Program-made: the position numbers and the translations under genes
The notes under the pieces: model-generated
What the model was told of the DNA's origin: nothing
What the model saw: only the letters and a program-made list of their open reading frames with translations
Database searches by the model: none
From: UBA7672 sp963718145
Lineage (GTDB): Bacteria; Pseudomonadota; Alphaproteobacteria; Caulobacterales; Hyphomonadaceae
Length of the DNA stretch: 64,000 nucleotides
Reading direction: 5' to 3'
NCBI GenBank assembly: GCA_963718145.1
Contig: CAVQYJ010000023.1
Coordinates: forward strand, 248,001-312,000
In this document: positions 16,897 to 25,997 of the stretch, piece after piece
Numbering within the stretch: the stretch's first letter is position 1
Layout of the letters: every line of letters begins with the position of its first letter

Positions 16897-18086
16897 TGGC
16901 CGCCCTCCTCCGTCCTCGGGGCCACGGCCATACCCGCGTCACCTTCGTGGAGCTCTTCTTCGACCTGGTGTTCGTGTTCGCGGTGACGCAGCTCTCGCAT
17001 TCGCTGCTGCATCATTTCACGCTTGAGGGCCTGGCCGAAACCGCTTTCCTGACGCTCGCCGTCTGGTGGGTGTGGATTTACACGTCCTGGGCCACCAACT
17101 GGCTGGACCCGCAGGCGACGCCCGTTCGCATTCTCCTCTTCGCGCTGATGGCGGCGGGGCTGGTGATGTCATCCTCGATCCCCGACGCATTCGGGGAAAA
17201 GGGCCTCGCCTTCGCCGGCGCCTATGCCTTCATGCAGATCGTGCGAACGGGCTTCGTCCTGTTCGCCATGCGCGGCCAGAGCCCTGCGAACTACCGGAAC
17301 TTCCAGCGCATCATGATCTGGCTGGGCAGTTCCGCCGTCTTCTGGATCTGGGGCGGCCTTGCCGATCACGAGACGCGCTGGATCCTCTGGGGCGTGGCCC
17401 TGCTGATGGAGGTCGTCTCACCGGCCCTTGCCTTTTGGGCGCCCGGCATGGGGCGGTCGCAGACAACGGACTGGGACGTCTCGGCGGATCATTTCGCGGA
17501 ACGCTGCGGCCTGTTCGTGATCATCGCGCTGGGAGAATCACTGCTGGTCACGGGCGCGACCTTTGCCGAACTCGAATGGACGCCGATAGCGATTGCCTCC
17601 TTCGCCGTCTGCCTCGCCGGCACGCTGTCGATGTGGTGGGTCTATTTCAGCGTCGCCGCGGAAGATGCGAGCGAGGAGTTCGGCCGGTCGGACGACACCG
17701 GCAGGCTGGCGCGGTCTGCCTATACCTACTTTCATGTGCCGCTGGTGGCCGGGATCATTCTCTCTGCAGTGTCGGACGAATTCGTGCTCGGCCATCCCGA
17801 CCACCATGTCGAGCCATTCCAGGCGGTGGCGATCCTCGGCGGGCCCGCCCTGTTCCTGCTCGGCAACCTGCTGTTCAAGCGGACCGTGTTCGCGGACATA
17901 CCGAAGTCGCATGTCGCAGGGCTCGCAATGCTGGCGCTTCTGGCGCTGGCCATGCCCTGGCTGACGACGATCGTGCTCGCAGGGCTCGCGGCGCTGGTCA
18001 TGTTCCTCACCGGGGTATGGGAGAACATCTCGGTGGCGCGCTGGCACAAGACGCATCCGGAATGGCGGCACGAGAAGAAGGGGTAG
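16896..18086 (+). CDS. Low temperature requirement protein A (LtrA) family
   Basis: A 396-residue polytopic membrane protein with the LtrA start VTFVELFFDLVFVFAVTQLSH and roughly ten membrane segments. The conserved block HFAERCGLFVIIALGESLL is near residues 199-218. The family is found widely in bacteria; the biochemical role is unknown despite the cold-growth phenotype that named it. The ATG at 16896 shares a base with the stop of the preceding permease, so it may be read as the last gene of that operon, though function gives no obvious link. Confidence 0.88.
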   Translation: MAALLRPRGHGHTRVTFVELFFDLVFVFAVTQLSHSLLHHFTLEGLAETAFLTLAVWWVWIYTSWATNWLDPQATPVRILLFALMAAGLVMSSSIPDAFGEKGLAFAGAYAFMQIVRTGFVLFAMRGQSPANYRNFQRIMIWLGSSAVFWIWGGLADHETRWILWGVALLMEVVSPALAFWAPGMGRSQTTDWDVSADHFAERCGLFVIIALGESLLVTGATFAELEWTPIAIASFAVCLAGTLSMWWVYFSVAAEDASEEFGRSDDTGRLARSAYTYFHVPLVAGIILSAVSDEFVLGHPDHHVEPFQAVAILGGPALFLLGNLLFKRTVFADIPKSHVAGLAMLALLALAMPWLTTIVLAGLAALVMFLTGVWENISVARWHKTHPEWRHEKKG

Positions 18087-18125
18087 CCCCTTCGCCCCGC
18101 GCATGGAAACGTGTATAGTCGCGAC

Positions 18126-18359
18126 ATGGCCCACGAGATTTTTCCTCGCATTACGGTCGATCCCGAAATCTGCTTCGGCAAACCCTGCATTCGGGGCATG
18201 CGCATTCGCGTCAGCGATATCCTCGACATGTTTGCTGGCGGCGCGACGCGTCCTGAAATTCTTGCAGACTACCCTTACCTTGAGGACGAAGACCTCACGG
18301 CGGCGCTCGGCTACGCGGCGCGGGCATCCGACAACAAGATTGCATTTGCGGCAGAGTAA
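18126..18359 (+). CDS. DUF433 antitoxin-like protein
   Basis: A 77-residue DUF433 protein. The typical block ICFGKPCIRGMRIRVSDILDM at about residues 16-36 forms the helix-turn-helix-like core, followed by EDLTAALGYAA. DUF433 proteins are the usual partner of DUF5615 PIN-like toxins. The stop TAA overlaps the ATG of the broken DUF5615 gene by one base, the normal arrangement for the pair. A GTG at 18111 would add five residues; the ATG at 18126 fits the family start better. Confidence 0.88.
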   Translation: MAHEIFPRITVDPEICFGKPCIRGMRIRVSDILDMFAGGATRPEILADYPYLEDEDLTAALGYAARASDNKIAFAAE

Positions 18360-18688
18360 TGCGGTTTCTGGTGGATGCGCAGCTGCCGCCACGCCTGGCC
18401 GAGTGGCTGCGGTCCAAAGGCCAGGAAGCCGATCACATCACTGAACTTGTTTCGGATCGGACGAGTGATCGCTGAATCGTGGAGCTGGCGACAAGAGCTG
18501 GGATCGTGATCGTCTCGAAAGATTCCGACTTCCACGACTTGCTGGACCGGCTGGCGCCAAACGCGAGCATGCTGTGGGTCCGTATCGGCAACACGGTCAA
18601 CCGCGTCCTTCTCGCGCGGATGGAAATGGAATGGCCGCGGATTGAACGCGAACTGAACGCGGGCGCGAGGTTTGTGGAGTTGGCCTAA
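18359..18688 (+). pseudogene. DUF5615 PIN-like toxin with an in-frame TGA
   Basis: Translation from the ATG at 18359 gives MRFLVDAQLPPRLAEWLRSK and continues to SDRTSDR, then a TGA at 18473-18475. The same frame then resumes as IVELATRAGIVIVSKDSDF and runs to the stop at 18686-18688 (109 codons with the TGA). The conserved acidic residues of the family (Asp6 and the KDSDF pair) lie on either side of the stop. Family members normally have a sense codon, often Glu, at this point. So the toxin is inactivated by one stop codon, or this is a base error. The antitoxin gene upstream is intact. Confidence 0.85.
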
Positions 18689-19314
18689 CGCGGGCACCGC
18701 GCCGGAGGCGCGCCCTCGCCAGCAAGCTTCCTGTACGCCTCGGCGCGCTTCTCCGCCGCCGCTTTCGCGAGCGCGACGGATCTTCCCAGAGCGTCAGGTT
18801 TAGAGAAATCGAAATCGGCGCTGGCGAGGATCTTGCCGCCCTTGTCGAGCAGATCGGTCGTCACTTTCGCAGGGGCCTTGTCCCGGATAAGTTGCGCGAA
18901 TTCCGCCTCGCCCTTTGCGGGGGCGACCGCCGACCAGGTCAGTGGCGGCAGGTCCGGCGCCGTCGCGCGAATCTTCATGTCGGCCATGGAAGGAACGCCT
19001 CGTCCGCCTGGCGCGGATACGCGAGTGATCATCACATAGGCATTGGTCGGGCCGACAAGGCCGCCCTCGGCGTTGACGCGATAGTCGAGACCGAGCGCGG
19101 GCCGTGCGAAGAACTCTGACTCGAAGCCCACGTTTTCGAAGCGCCGGGGCGTCCAGTTGACGGTGAGCCGCTGTAGGTCGCCGGTCGCGCGATTGAGTTC
19201 AAGCGAGGCGGTGACTTCTCCAGCAGCACCGTCGTCACTGGCCTCACACACCATGCCTTGCGCATAGGCAGGCGCCGTGAGCGCAAGGAAGGCAAGAATG
19301 GGCAGGAGACGCAT
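18685..19314 (-). CDS. Secreted protein of unknown function
   Basis: Not recognised. 209 residues from the ATG at 19314 (MRLLPILAFLALTAPAYAQ, a clear Sec signal peptide with an AYAQ cleavage site). The mature part contains EVTASLELNRATGDLQRLTVNW and, near the end, an Ala/Lys-rich helix. Two cysteines (in MVCEAS and in the C-terminal ARCPR) might form a disulfide. The gene converges on the broken DUF5615 gene, sharing four bases at the stops, and lies downstream of a VOC gene on the same strand with a short gap. Confidence 0.7.
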   Translation of the reverse strand: MRLLPILAFLALTAPAYAQGMVCEASDDGAAGEVTASLELNRATGDLQRLTVNWTPRRFENVGFESEFFARPALGLDYRVNAEGGLVGPTNAYVMITRVSAPGGRGVPSMADMKIRATAPDLPPLTWSAVAPAKGEAEFAQLIRDKAPAKVTTDLLDKGGKILASADFDFSKPDALGRSVALAKAAAEKRAEAYRKLAGEGAPPARCPR

Positions 19315-19366
19315 GCGATGGAGGCTACTCCCGCGCCCTCGCAGCGTCCACGACTTCAGGCAGGGC

Positions 19367-19807
19367 CTAGGGAATCTTCGCCTTGCCGTCGGCGCCCATT
19401 TCGACCAGGCCCATGCGGTTGCCGGCGGGATCAAGGAACAGTCCGAGGACGACGACGCCCTTCACCTCGAAGCGCGGAGCATCGACCTTGCCGCCATTGG
19501 CGACGACCTTGGCGAGGCTCGCGGTCACGTCCGGCACGCCGATATAGATGACCTTCTCGGCCGGATCCTGGCGCAGCGTGCCCGAGAGCGGCGGACCGTT
19601 GACGGGAACAGAGAGGCTGCCCATGGCGCCGGCCTCCCAGCCAAAACACTCCTTGTAGAAACTGGCGAGCTTCGCGTCGGCAGGACCGGCGATGTCGAAG
19701 AAGACAATGGGGGCGGCGGGCATCGGTGCTCCTTGTGTCTGTTGGGCGTGGGCTGCGCCGGCGATTGCCAGGATAACGAAGCTCACGACGACGCGAAATC
19801 GGATCAT
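19367..19807 (-). CDS. Exported VOC-superfamily (glyoxalase-like) protein
   Basis: A 146-residue protein with an N-terminal signal peptide (MIRFRVVVSFVILAIAGAAHAQ) followed by a single vicinal-oxygen-chelate domain (PIVFFDIAGPADAKLASFYKE, then the strand pattern ending DPAGNRMGLVE). VOC proteins include glyoxalases and resistance proteins and usually dimerise. The metal ligands are not clear, so no reaction is assigned. Export is unusual for the fold, most members being cytoplasmic. The start at 19807 is chosen because it begins the signal peptide; the frame is open to 19873. Confidence 0.8.
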   Translation of the reverse strand: MIRFRVVVSFVILAIAGAAHAQQTQGAPMPAAPIVFFDIAGPADAKLASFYKECFGWEAGAMGSLSVPVNGPPLSGTLRQDPAEKVIYIGVPDVTASLAKVVANGGKVDAPRFEVKGVVVLGLFLDPAGNRMGLVEMGADGKAKIP

Positions 19808-19830
19808 TTGAGTGCCTGTCTCTAGAGCGG

Positions 19831-20376
19831 CTAGGCGGCGACCGGCCGCAACGGCAGGAAACGCCTGTTGCAAAGCAGGCCGGCAGACGCAATGGGCACA
19901 AGAATTCCCAGAGGGACAAGCATCTCAACGACGGTGAGCGCCCAGCGGATCGGGGGAATGTTGTACATTCTGGCGAGGTTGTCGGCGTCGGCCGTGATCT
20001 TCGCGATCTCCTCTGGCGAAGCGTTGCCTGCCTGCGCCAGCATCATGCCTCTCAGCATGGCGCCATAGTCGAGCTTGGTGACGGCCAGGACGATTTCCCA
20101 CGAGACGATCCAGCCGAGGCATGCGATGCCGCTGATGGCCATCCCCACGCCTAGCGCAGGCCAGAACTTGATGACGCCGCCGAGAGCAATGTCGCGGTGG
20201 GCCTTGACGCCAAGGAAGACAACGATGAGGGCGACGAACTGGGTGAGGTAGCCAACGACCACGCCGGATTCGTTGGCGTGCGGCTCGCCGTCTTCCCAGG
20301 TCAGCATTCCGCCAACCATGAATGCGCCGACAATCAGCGCGCCGATGACGCCGTAGGTGACAATCCTGGCTATCAT
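19831..20376 (-). CDS. DUF4199-type four-helix membrane protein
   Basis: A 181-residue integral membrane protein with four predicted helices (about 5-25, 42-58, 75-98 and 148-170) in the DUF4199 pattern: Gly-rich first helix, VVGYLTQFVALIVVFLGVK, then an extracytoplasmic segment with a helix rich in charged residues. Function unknown. In the same strand and 119 bases downstream of the LuxR-type membrane regulator; these families are often neighbours, which suggests a shared sensing role (inference). Confidence 0.8.
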   Translation of the reverse strand: MIARIVTYGVIGALIVGAFMVGGMLTWEDGEPHANESGVVVGYLTQFVALIVVFLGVKAHRDIALGGVIKFWPALGVGMAISGIACLGWIVSWEIVLAVTKLDYGAMLRGMMLAQAGNASPEEIAKITADADNLARMYNIPPIRWALTVVEMLVPLGILVPIASAGLLCNRRFLPLRPVAA

Positions 20377-20495
20377 GCTCTTCCCCTGTCCTTGATACGA
20401 GCATCATTCCTTGGGGCGCCCGCCGCCAGGCTCAATCGCCTGAAAGGGTGATTTTCGCGAGATCGCCCGGATTCCGCATGTTACACGCGATGTTA

Positions 20496-20927
20496 CTAGC
20501 GGATTATCCCCAACTCGCGGGCCTTCACGATGGCCTCGGTACGCCGCCCGGCTTCGAGCTTGCCATAGAGCTTCGCCACGTGCGTCTTCACCGTGTTGGG
20601 CGAGACGTTGAGCTTGGCCGAAATTTCCTTGTTGGACCTGCCGGAGGCCAGAAGCTCCAGCACTTCCAGCTCGCGCTCGCTGATGCCCAGCGTTTCCTGC
20701 GCCCTTGTGTTCGGCTCGAAGGCGGCCGGGGCAGGCGCCCGGCGGAACAGGCGCGCGCCAACCCAGACGCCTAAAGCGAGAAACCCGATGGCAAGCAGCA
20801 CCACATAGATCTCGACCGGGTGCGTGCGGGCGATGAACTGGAATTCCATCCACTGCAGCACGCCAATGCCCGCGGCGAGCGCGAGGCCGTAGACCAGCAC
20901 GGTGCGGATCAGCTCCCAGCGCCGCAT
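20496..20927 (-). CDS. Membrane-anchored LuxR-type transcription regulator
   Basis: A 143-residue protein with two N-terminal membrane helices (about 8-27 and 39-60) and a C-terminal LuxR/FixJ helix-turn-helix (73-143; LGISERELEVLELLASGRSN and VSPNTVKTHVAKLYGKL). It has no receiver or ligand domain, so signal input would have to come through the membrane part or a partner, possibly the DUF4199 protein encoded next. A DNA-binding domain tethered to the membrane limits it to nearby targets or needs release. Its own target is unknown. Confidence 0.88.
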   Translation of the reverse strand: MRRWELIRTVLVYGLALAAGIGVLQWMEFQFIARTHPVEIYVVLLAIGFLALGVWVGARLFRRAPAPAAFEPNTRAQETLGISERELEVLELLASGRSNKEISAKLNVSPNTVKTHVAKLYGKLEAGRRTEAIVKARELGIIR

Positions 20928-20936
20928 GCGTCCGAC

Positions 20937-21546
20937 CTACTCCACCCGCTTCACGCGCACCGGCGTCTTTTCGCCGATCTTGAGCATGAAGCCCCCCAAC
21001 GCCGTCTTCTTGATCTCGGCGGTCCACGGTCCCTTGCCCAGATTGGCGAGCTTGATTCCGTCCGTCTGCCTCCATATCTGTCCAGTCTCCGTGATGAAGC
21101 GGAGTTTGCCGTCGCCCCCCGTCTCGATCCTGGCGAGCGCCAGGCTGACGCTGTCGAGCGGTCTGGGCGACGCAACCGCCACGCGCGGCGCGCCGGTGCT
21201 GGTGGTGTTGGTGTTGGTGTGTGTTGGTGTTGGCGTTGGTGGTGTTGGTGGTGGTGGTGGTGGTGGTGGTCGCGCTCACGGCTGCGCTCTGTGCGAGTGC
21301 GGAGAGCGAGGGCGTGGCGAGTCCGAACGCCTCCTTCTCCGCGGCGGCGATCTGGGCGCGGCTGACGATGGCGACGTCGCCCCCGGTCTGCGCCTGCTTG
21401 AGGGTGGCGACGGTGGTGTCGAAACAGGCAAGGCGCGCGCTCGCCTCGCCAATGTCCGCGCAGGCATAGACTCTCGCCAAAGGCGCTTCCTGCGCAAAGG
21501 CCGCGCCTGAGACGAGGATGAACGGAACCGCACACAGCATACGCAT
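20937..21546 (-). pseudogene. Secreted protein with Thr/Asn-repeat linker, frameshifted in a microsatellite
   Basis: From the ATG at 21546 the frame encodes a signal peptide (ILVSGAAFAQE), a helical domain with two cysteines (VYACADIGEASARLACFDTT), and then a run of ACC and AAC codons (eight consecutive Thr, then Thr/Asn). After the repeat this frame becomes His/Gln/Arg junk. In the neighbouring frame the sequence continues sensibly as SPRPLDSVSLALARIETGG and ends with GGFMLKIGEKTPVRVKRVE at 20937. Removing four bases (a doubled GT) at 21217-21226 would join the two. So the gene is broken or phase-variable at this repeat, or the repeat was misread. Function unknown. Confidence 0.75.
21197..21271. 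repeat. Microsatellite of GGT / GGTGTT units inside a coding region
   Basis: On the plus strand: a GGTGTT-type tract (about 21205-21246) interrupted by GGTGTGTGTT at 21217-21226, then eight GGT units (21247-21270). It encodes the Thr/Asn linker on the minus strand. Slippage by a non-multiple of three changes the reading frame of the gene. Confidence 0.85.
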
Positions 21547-21678
21547 TGGTCAAACTCATTGTGACGGGGCCGCACAGAGCAAAGCCCTTTCAATTCCAGA
21601 CACTCTGACGCTAGTTTCGCCGCCAGAAAAGCCGCCCCCTGCGATAAGGCGGGCGTTCCAGTGTCGAGGAGAGCCTTT

Positions 21679-23307
21679 ATGCGTCTTGGGTCCAGCGTCT
21701 TCATGGGAATCGCCTCGGCAGCGCTGGTGCTGGGCGCATGCGGCGGGCCGAACAGCCAGTCAGCCTCATCCTCGTCAGCATCCGAGACAACGATGCGGCG
21801 TGGCGTGGGGTCGAACCCCGATTCTGTAGACCCGCACAAGGCTCAGGGCACTTGGGAAAATGACGTCATCGGCGACATGTTCATCGGGCTGTTCACCGAA
21901 GACGCCAAGTCGAAGCCCATCCCAGGCATTGCCGAGAGCTGGGTGGTTTCCGACGACCAGCTCACCTGGACGTTCAAGCTGCGCCAAACGAACTGGTCGG
22001 ACGGAGTGCCTCTGACGGCGAAGGATTTCGAATACTCACTGCAGCGCCTGCTCAACCCCAAGACGCTGGGCGCGGTCTACGCGTCGATCCAGTATCCGCT
22101 GAAGAACGCCGAGGCGGTGAATGGCGGGAAGATGACGCCAGACAAGCTCGGCGTGAAGGCGCTCGACGACTACACGCTTGAGGTGAAGCTTGAGCATCCG
22201 GCGCCCTACCTGCCCGGCTTGCTGAAGCACTACACCGCATTTCCCGTTCCGAAGCACGTGATCGACAAGGTTGGCGACCAGTGGACGCGGCCGGAGAACA
22301 TGGTCGTCAACGGGCCGTACAAACTCGCTGAATGGCGCTCGGGCGACTTCATCCGCCTCACCAAGAACGACGCGTTCGACGACGCCGCGAACGTCTGCTT
22401 CAAGGAAGTCGTGATCTACACCCAGTCCGACCATGACGCGATGGTCCGCCGCGCGCAGGCGGGCGACATCGACATGAACAACTCTTTCCCGACCGGCCAG
22501 CTTGAGGAGACAAACAAGAAATTGCCCGGTTGGCCGCGCGTGTCGCCGATGATGGCGACGACCTACATCGCTGCGAACACGACGAAGGCGCCATTCAACG
22601 ATGCCCGCGTCCGCAAGGCGCTCGCGCTCGCCATGGACCGCGAATACATCACGCAGGAAATTCTGAAGGGCGGCGAAATCCCGGCCTATGGCTTCGTGCC
22701 GGAAGGTCTCAACGGTTATCCGCAGACGGCCTCGTTCGCGTGGAAGTCGATGCCGCGCGCCGACCGATTGAAGGAAGCGGCGGCGCTGCTGCAGCAGGCG
22801 GGCTATGGACCCGGCAAGCCGCTGTCGTTTGAGTATCTCTTCCGGGCCTCAGGCAACAATCCGCGCATAGCGCCGGTGCTGCAGGACAACTGGAAGGAGA
22901 TAGCACCGTGGGTGGACGCGCAGATCCGCCAGGTGGAAACGAAGGATCTCTACAAGCAGATGCAGAGCAAGGACTTCATCCTGTCGGATGCGGGCTGGGT
23001 CGCCGACTTCAATGACGCCTACAACTTCCTCTATCTTCTGGATTCCCGTACCGGACCGATGAACTATGGCGGCTACACCAACAAGCAGTATGACGCGCTG
23101 ATCGACCAGTCGAACGTAGAACTCGATCCCGCAAAGCGCGCCGCAATCCTCCGCCAGGCCGAAGAATTGATGCTGAGCGAGACCGGCGTGCTGCCGCTGC
23201 TCACCCGCGTGACCCAGGACATCGTCTCGCCCACGATCAGCGGCTACGAAGACAATCCCGAAGACATCCACCGCACACGCTTCATGTGCCGGAAAAAGGC
23301 AGGGTAA
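21679..23307 (+). CDS. Peptide ABC transporter substrate-binding lipoprotein (OppA/DppA family)
   Basis: A 542-residue SBP_bac_5 protein. The ATG at 21679 has GAGGAG at good spacing and opens a lipoprotein signal (ALVLGAC, Cys about 18). An N-terminal block RRGVGSNPDSVDPHKAQG and the typical ESWVVSDDQLTWTFKLR follow. Members bind oligopeptides or dipeptides at the outer face of the inner membrane and hand them to the permease pair. The two Opp/Dpp-type permeases at 14604-16896 are 5 kb away on the same strand and could be its partners, but this is inference. No ATPase gene is near. Confidence 0.92.
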   Translation: MRLGSSVFMGIASAALVLGACGGPNSQSASSSSASETTMRRGVGSNPDSVDPHKAQGTWENDVIGDMFIGLFTEDAKSKPIPGIAESWVVSDDQLTWTFKLRQTNWSDGVPLTAKDFEYSLQRLLNPKTLGAVYASIQYPLKNAEAVNGGKMTPDKLGVKALDDYTLEVKLEHPAPYLPGLLKHYTAFPVPKHVIDKVGDQWTRPENMVVNGPYKLAEWRSGDFIRLTKNDAFDDAANVCFKEVVIYTQSDHDAMVRRAQAGDIDMNNSFPTGQLEETNKKLPGWPRVSPMMATTYIAANTTKAPFNDARVRKALALAMDREYITQEILKGGEIPAYGFVPEGLNGYPQTASFAWKSMPRADRLKEAAALLQQAGYGPGKPLSFEYLFRASGNNPRIAPVLQDNWKEIAPWVDAQIRQVETKDLYKQMQSKDFILSDAGWVADFNDAYNFLYLLDSRTGPMNYGGYTNKQYDALIDQSNVELDPAKRAAILRQAEELMLSETGVLPLLTRVTQDIVSPTISGYEDNPEDIHRTRFMCRKKAG

Positions 23308-23370
23308 CTCAGGCACTGATCCGCAGCCCGCTAGCAATCGTCCTGCATCGATCCCGTTCGTCCGGCAGGA

Positions 23371-24189
23371 TCACTCTGACCTGAGCGCGAACGCGATCTC
23401 GTCCAGTAGCGCCTTGACCTGCCCGGCATTGGCGCCCATGTCACCGCCCGAATTCCGGCTGGTGGAGCGGACGTCAATGCGGGAACCCGCTCCTTCGGCA
23501 ACCACGCGCACGGCGATGTCACTGGCGAGGCCGTACCAGAAGGAGTGGTGAACCGCCTCCATCGCGCCCTCGGGCGGATCGCTCAGCATGACGTCCCAAC
23601 CCAGGCGCCTTGCCGCGTCTGCGGCGGCGACTGTCGCCTCTGCGGGCGGGACCTTCACGAGCAGCGGCTCCAGTTCATAGTCCTTCTGGGCGTCCGCAAA
23701 GGACATGCCCGACCATTCGCCTGCGTCGGCAGGAACCATGGCGTCGTCACGCACGCGCACTGCGCCTGCCGCCTCCCTCGCACTGAGTGTGCTTTCGGAA
23801 AATGCGACGGGCTGGCGCCAATCCGTCTGCACATCGTGGATCGGCGGCAGGTGCTGGCGCAGTTCACCCTGGCTGAACAGCGTGCCGAAGCCGACGCTCG
23901 TGGCGACGACCGCCAGAATCCCGACGATCGCGCCACGCTGCCGCTTCGTGAGAAGCGAAGCCACGAGTCCAATGAGCGCGAATGCTGCAGCGGCGCCGAA
24001 CTCCAGCATTGCCCAGCGCTCGATACCGCCGGTCGATGCCGCCAGGTCGAGAACTCCTGCGCGGTAGAGCAGCGGCCCGGCCGCAAGAGTTGCGATGCCC
24101 GCGACGCCCAGCACAAGGCTGCCCGCAAGGCTCCCCCCACGCAGCAGTCCCAGCACGCCCGGCTTCGGCGAAGCCGCCGCCTCGCTCAT
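23371..24189 (-). CDS. DUF1499 membrane protein
   Basis: A 272-residue protein with three N-terminal membrane helices (about 20-43, 60-82 and 86-105) and a C-terminal soluble DUF1499 domain (LPPIHDVQTDWRQPVAF through RVVAEGAGSRIDVRSTSRNS). The domain ends in the usual DMGANAGQVKALLDEI helix. Function unknown; the family is common in alphaproteobacteria. The ATG overlaps the stop of the upstream acyl-CoA ligase by four bases (ATGA), so the two form an operon. Confidence 0.88.
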   Translation of the reverse strand: MSEAAASPKPGVLGLLRGGSLAGSLVLGVAGIATLAAGPLLYRAGVLDLAASTGGIERWAMLEFGAAAAFALIGLVASLLTKRQRGAIVGILAVVATSVGFGTLFSQGELRQHLPPIHDVQTDWRQPVAFSESTLSAREAAGAVRVRDDAMVPADAGEWSGMSFADAQKDYELEPLLVKVPPAEATVAAADAARRLGWDVMLSDPPEGAMEAVHHSFWYGLASDIAVRVVAEGAGSRIDVRSTSRNSGGDMGANAGQVKALLDEIAFALRSE

Positions 24190-25997
24190 TCAGCCGCCTG
24201 GATCGTGGGAAGCTTGTGCCCCTTGAACGTGTCACGCAGCGACAGCTTGTTGATCTTGCCGGTCGCGCCGAGTGGAATCTTCTCCACGAACTGAACGTCG
24301 TCCGGCATCCACCACTTGGCGATCTTGCCGTTCAGGAAGCCGAGCAGTTCCTCCCTCGTGGCCGTGGCGCCGGGCTTCAGTTCGATGATCAGCAGCGGAC
24401 GCTCGTCCCATTTCGGATGCGGCAGGCCAATGGCGGCGGCGCATGCGACGCTGGGATGGCCGACGGCGATGTTCTCGATGTCGATCGAGGAGATCCACTC
24501 CCCGCCCGACTTGATGACGTCCTTGGCCCGATCGGTGATCTGCATGTAGCCGAGGTCGTCGAGGTTCGCGACGTCGCCCGTATCAAAGAAGCCATTGGCG
24601 TCGAGGATATTGCCCCCCGCGCCCTTGAAATAGCCTTTCGCCACGCCAGGCCCGCGTACCAGGAGATGACCGGCAGTCTTGCCGTCGCGCGGCAGATCCT
24701 TGCCGTCGTCGTCCGTGACCTTCATCTCGACGCCAAAGGGCGAACGGCCCTGCTTTAGCTTGTACTTCACGACCGTGTCGCGGTCCTTTGAAAGCACATT
24801 GGAAGTCATGGAGCCGAGCGAACCCAGGGGGCTCATCTCGGTCATGCCCCAGGCATGGATGACTTCGACATCGTAGACGTCCTCGAAGGCTCGAAGGATG
24901 CGTTCCGGCACGGCCGATCCGCCGATCACCACCCGCTTGAGGTGCGGAAGTTTCAGGCCGTTCTTCTCGAGGTGGTCGAGCAGCATGAGCCAGACGGTCG
25001 GCACGGCGGCCGTGAACGTGACCTGCTCGTCGGTGAGCAATTGATAGATCGACTCGCCATCCATCTTGGCGCCGGGAAGCACGAGCTTGCCGCCGACCGC
25101 CGGCGCCGAGAATGCGATGCCCCAGGCATTGGCGTGGAACATCGGCACGACCGGAAGGATGCTGTCGCGCGCAGAGGTGCCAAGCGCATCCACCTGCATC
25201 GTGATCAAGGTGTGGATCACGTTCGAACGGTGCGAGTACAGAACGCCCTTGGGATCACCTGTGGTGCCGGATGTGTAGCAGAGGCCGCACGCCGCCTGCT
25301 CGTCGAAGTCGCCCCAGACGACATCCCTGGGCTGGCCGCCGATATAGCTTTCATAGTCACGCAGGTCCCTGACGCCGTTCTCCTTCGGCATGTGGTCCTT
25401 GTCGGTCAGCACGACCCAGCGCCGAACGGTGGGGCAGAGGTCCTTGATCTTCTCGATGATGCCGGCGTGGAAGCTGATGTCGTAGAAGACGTGGGTGTCT
25501 TCGGCGTGGTTGATGATCCAGGCGATCTGTTCGGGGAACAGGCGCGGGTTCAGCGTGTGTAGCACTGCGCCGATGCCCATGGTGGCATACCAGCACTCCA
25601 TGTGCCGCGTTGAGTTCCAGGCGAGCGTGGCGATGCGGTCGCCTTTTTGGACCCCATCGGCAAGGAGCGCATTCGAGCACTGCCGCGAGCGCCAGTAGAG
25701 GTCGCTGTAGGTCGTGCGGGCGATCGGGCCTTCGACCGTGCGTGCGACGATCTCGCGCTGGCCGTGGTTGAGGTGGGCGTGGGTCAGCACCTTGTCGACA
25801 GTGAGTTTCCAGTCCTGCATCAGGCCCACCATGGGGCCACGCTGGATGGTCGATGCCGGCCTGCTGGCGCCTGCTGGCGGGAAGGCCGGGGGCATGGCGG
25901 TCACGATGTCCGGCTCAGCCGGGAACATGGGCTTGGCCGCGCTCCCGGCGCCAGCCGCCGGTTTTTCCGTTTTCTTTCCGAATCCAAAGACCATCAA
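24186..25997 (-). CDS. Fatty-acid / acyl-CoA ligase (AMP-binding)
   Basis: A 603-residue member of the ANL adenylating superfamily, which activates an acid with ATP and then CoA. The P-loop motif YTSGTTGDPKG is near residues 238-248, followed by HAWGMTEMSPLGS, the adenine-motif region, and the C-terminal GEWISSIDIENIA with a late catalytic Lys in GATGKINK. About 60 residues at the N-terminus are a Pro/Ala-rich extension not typical of the family, whose usual start resembles MQDWKLTVDKVL. GGGAGG lies six bases before the first ATG, supporting the long form. The chain length of the substrate is not predictable. Operon with DUF1499. Confidence 0.9.
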   Translation of the reverse strand: MMVFGFGKKTEKPAAGAGSAAKPMFPAEPDIVTAMPPAFPPAGASRPASTIQRGPMVGLMQDWKLTVDKVLTHAHLNHGQREIVARTVEGPIARTTYSDLYWRSRQCSNALLADGVQKGDRIATLAWNSTRHMECWYATMGIGAVLHTLNPRLFPEQIAWIINHAEDTHVFYDISFHAGIIEKIKDLCPTVRRWVVLTDKDHMPKENGVRDLRDYESYIGGQPRDVVWGDFDEQAACGLCYTSGTTGDPKGVLYSHRSNVIHTLITMQVDALGTSARDSILPVVPMFHANAWGIAFSAPAVGGKLVLPGAKMDGESIYQLLTDEQVTFTAAVPTVWLMLLDHLEKNGLKLPHLKRVVIGGSAVPERILRAFEDVYDVEVIHAWGMTEMSPLGSLGSMTSNVLSKDRDTVVKYKLKQGRSPFGVEMKVTDDDGKDLPRDGKTAGHLLVRGPGVAKGYFKGAGGNILDANGFFDTGDVANLDDLGYMQITDRAKDVIKSGGEWISSIDIENIAVGHPSVACAAAIGLPHPKWDERPLLIIELKPGATATREELLGFLNGKIAKWWMPDDVQFVEKIPLGATGKINKLSLRDTFKGHKLPTIQAAE

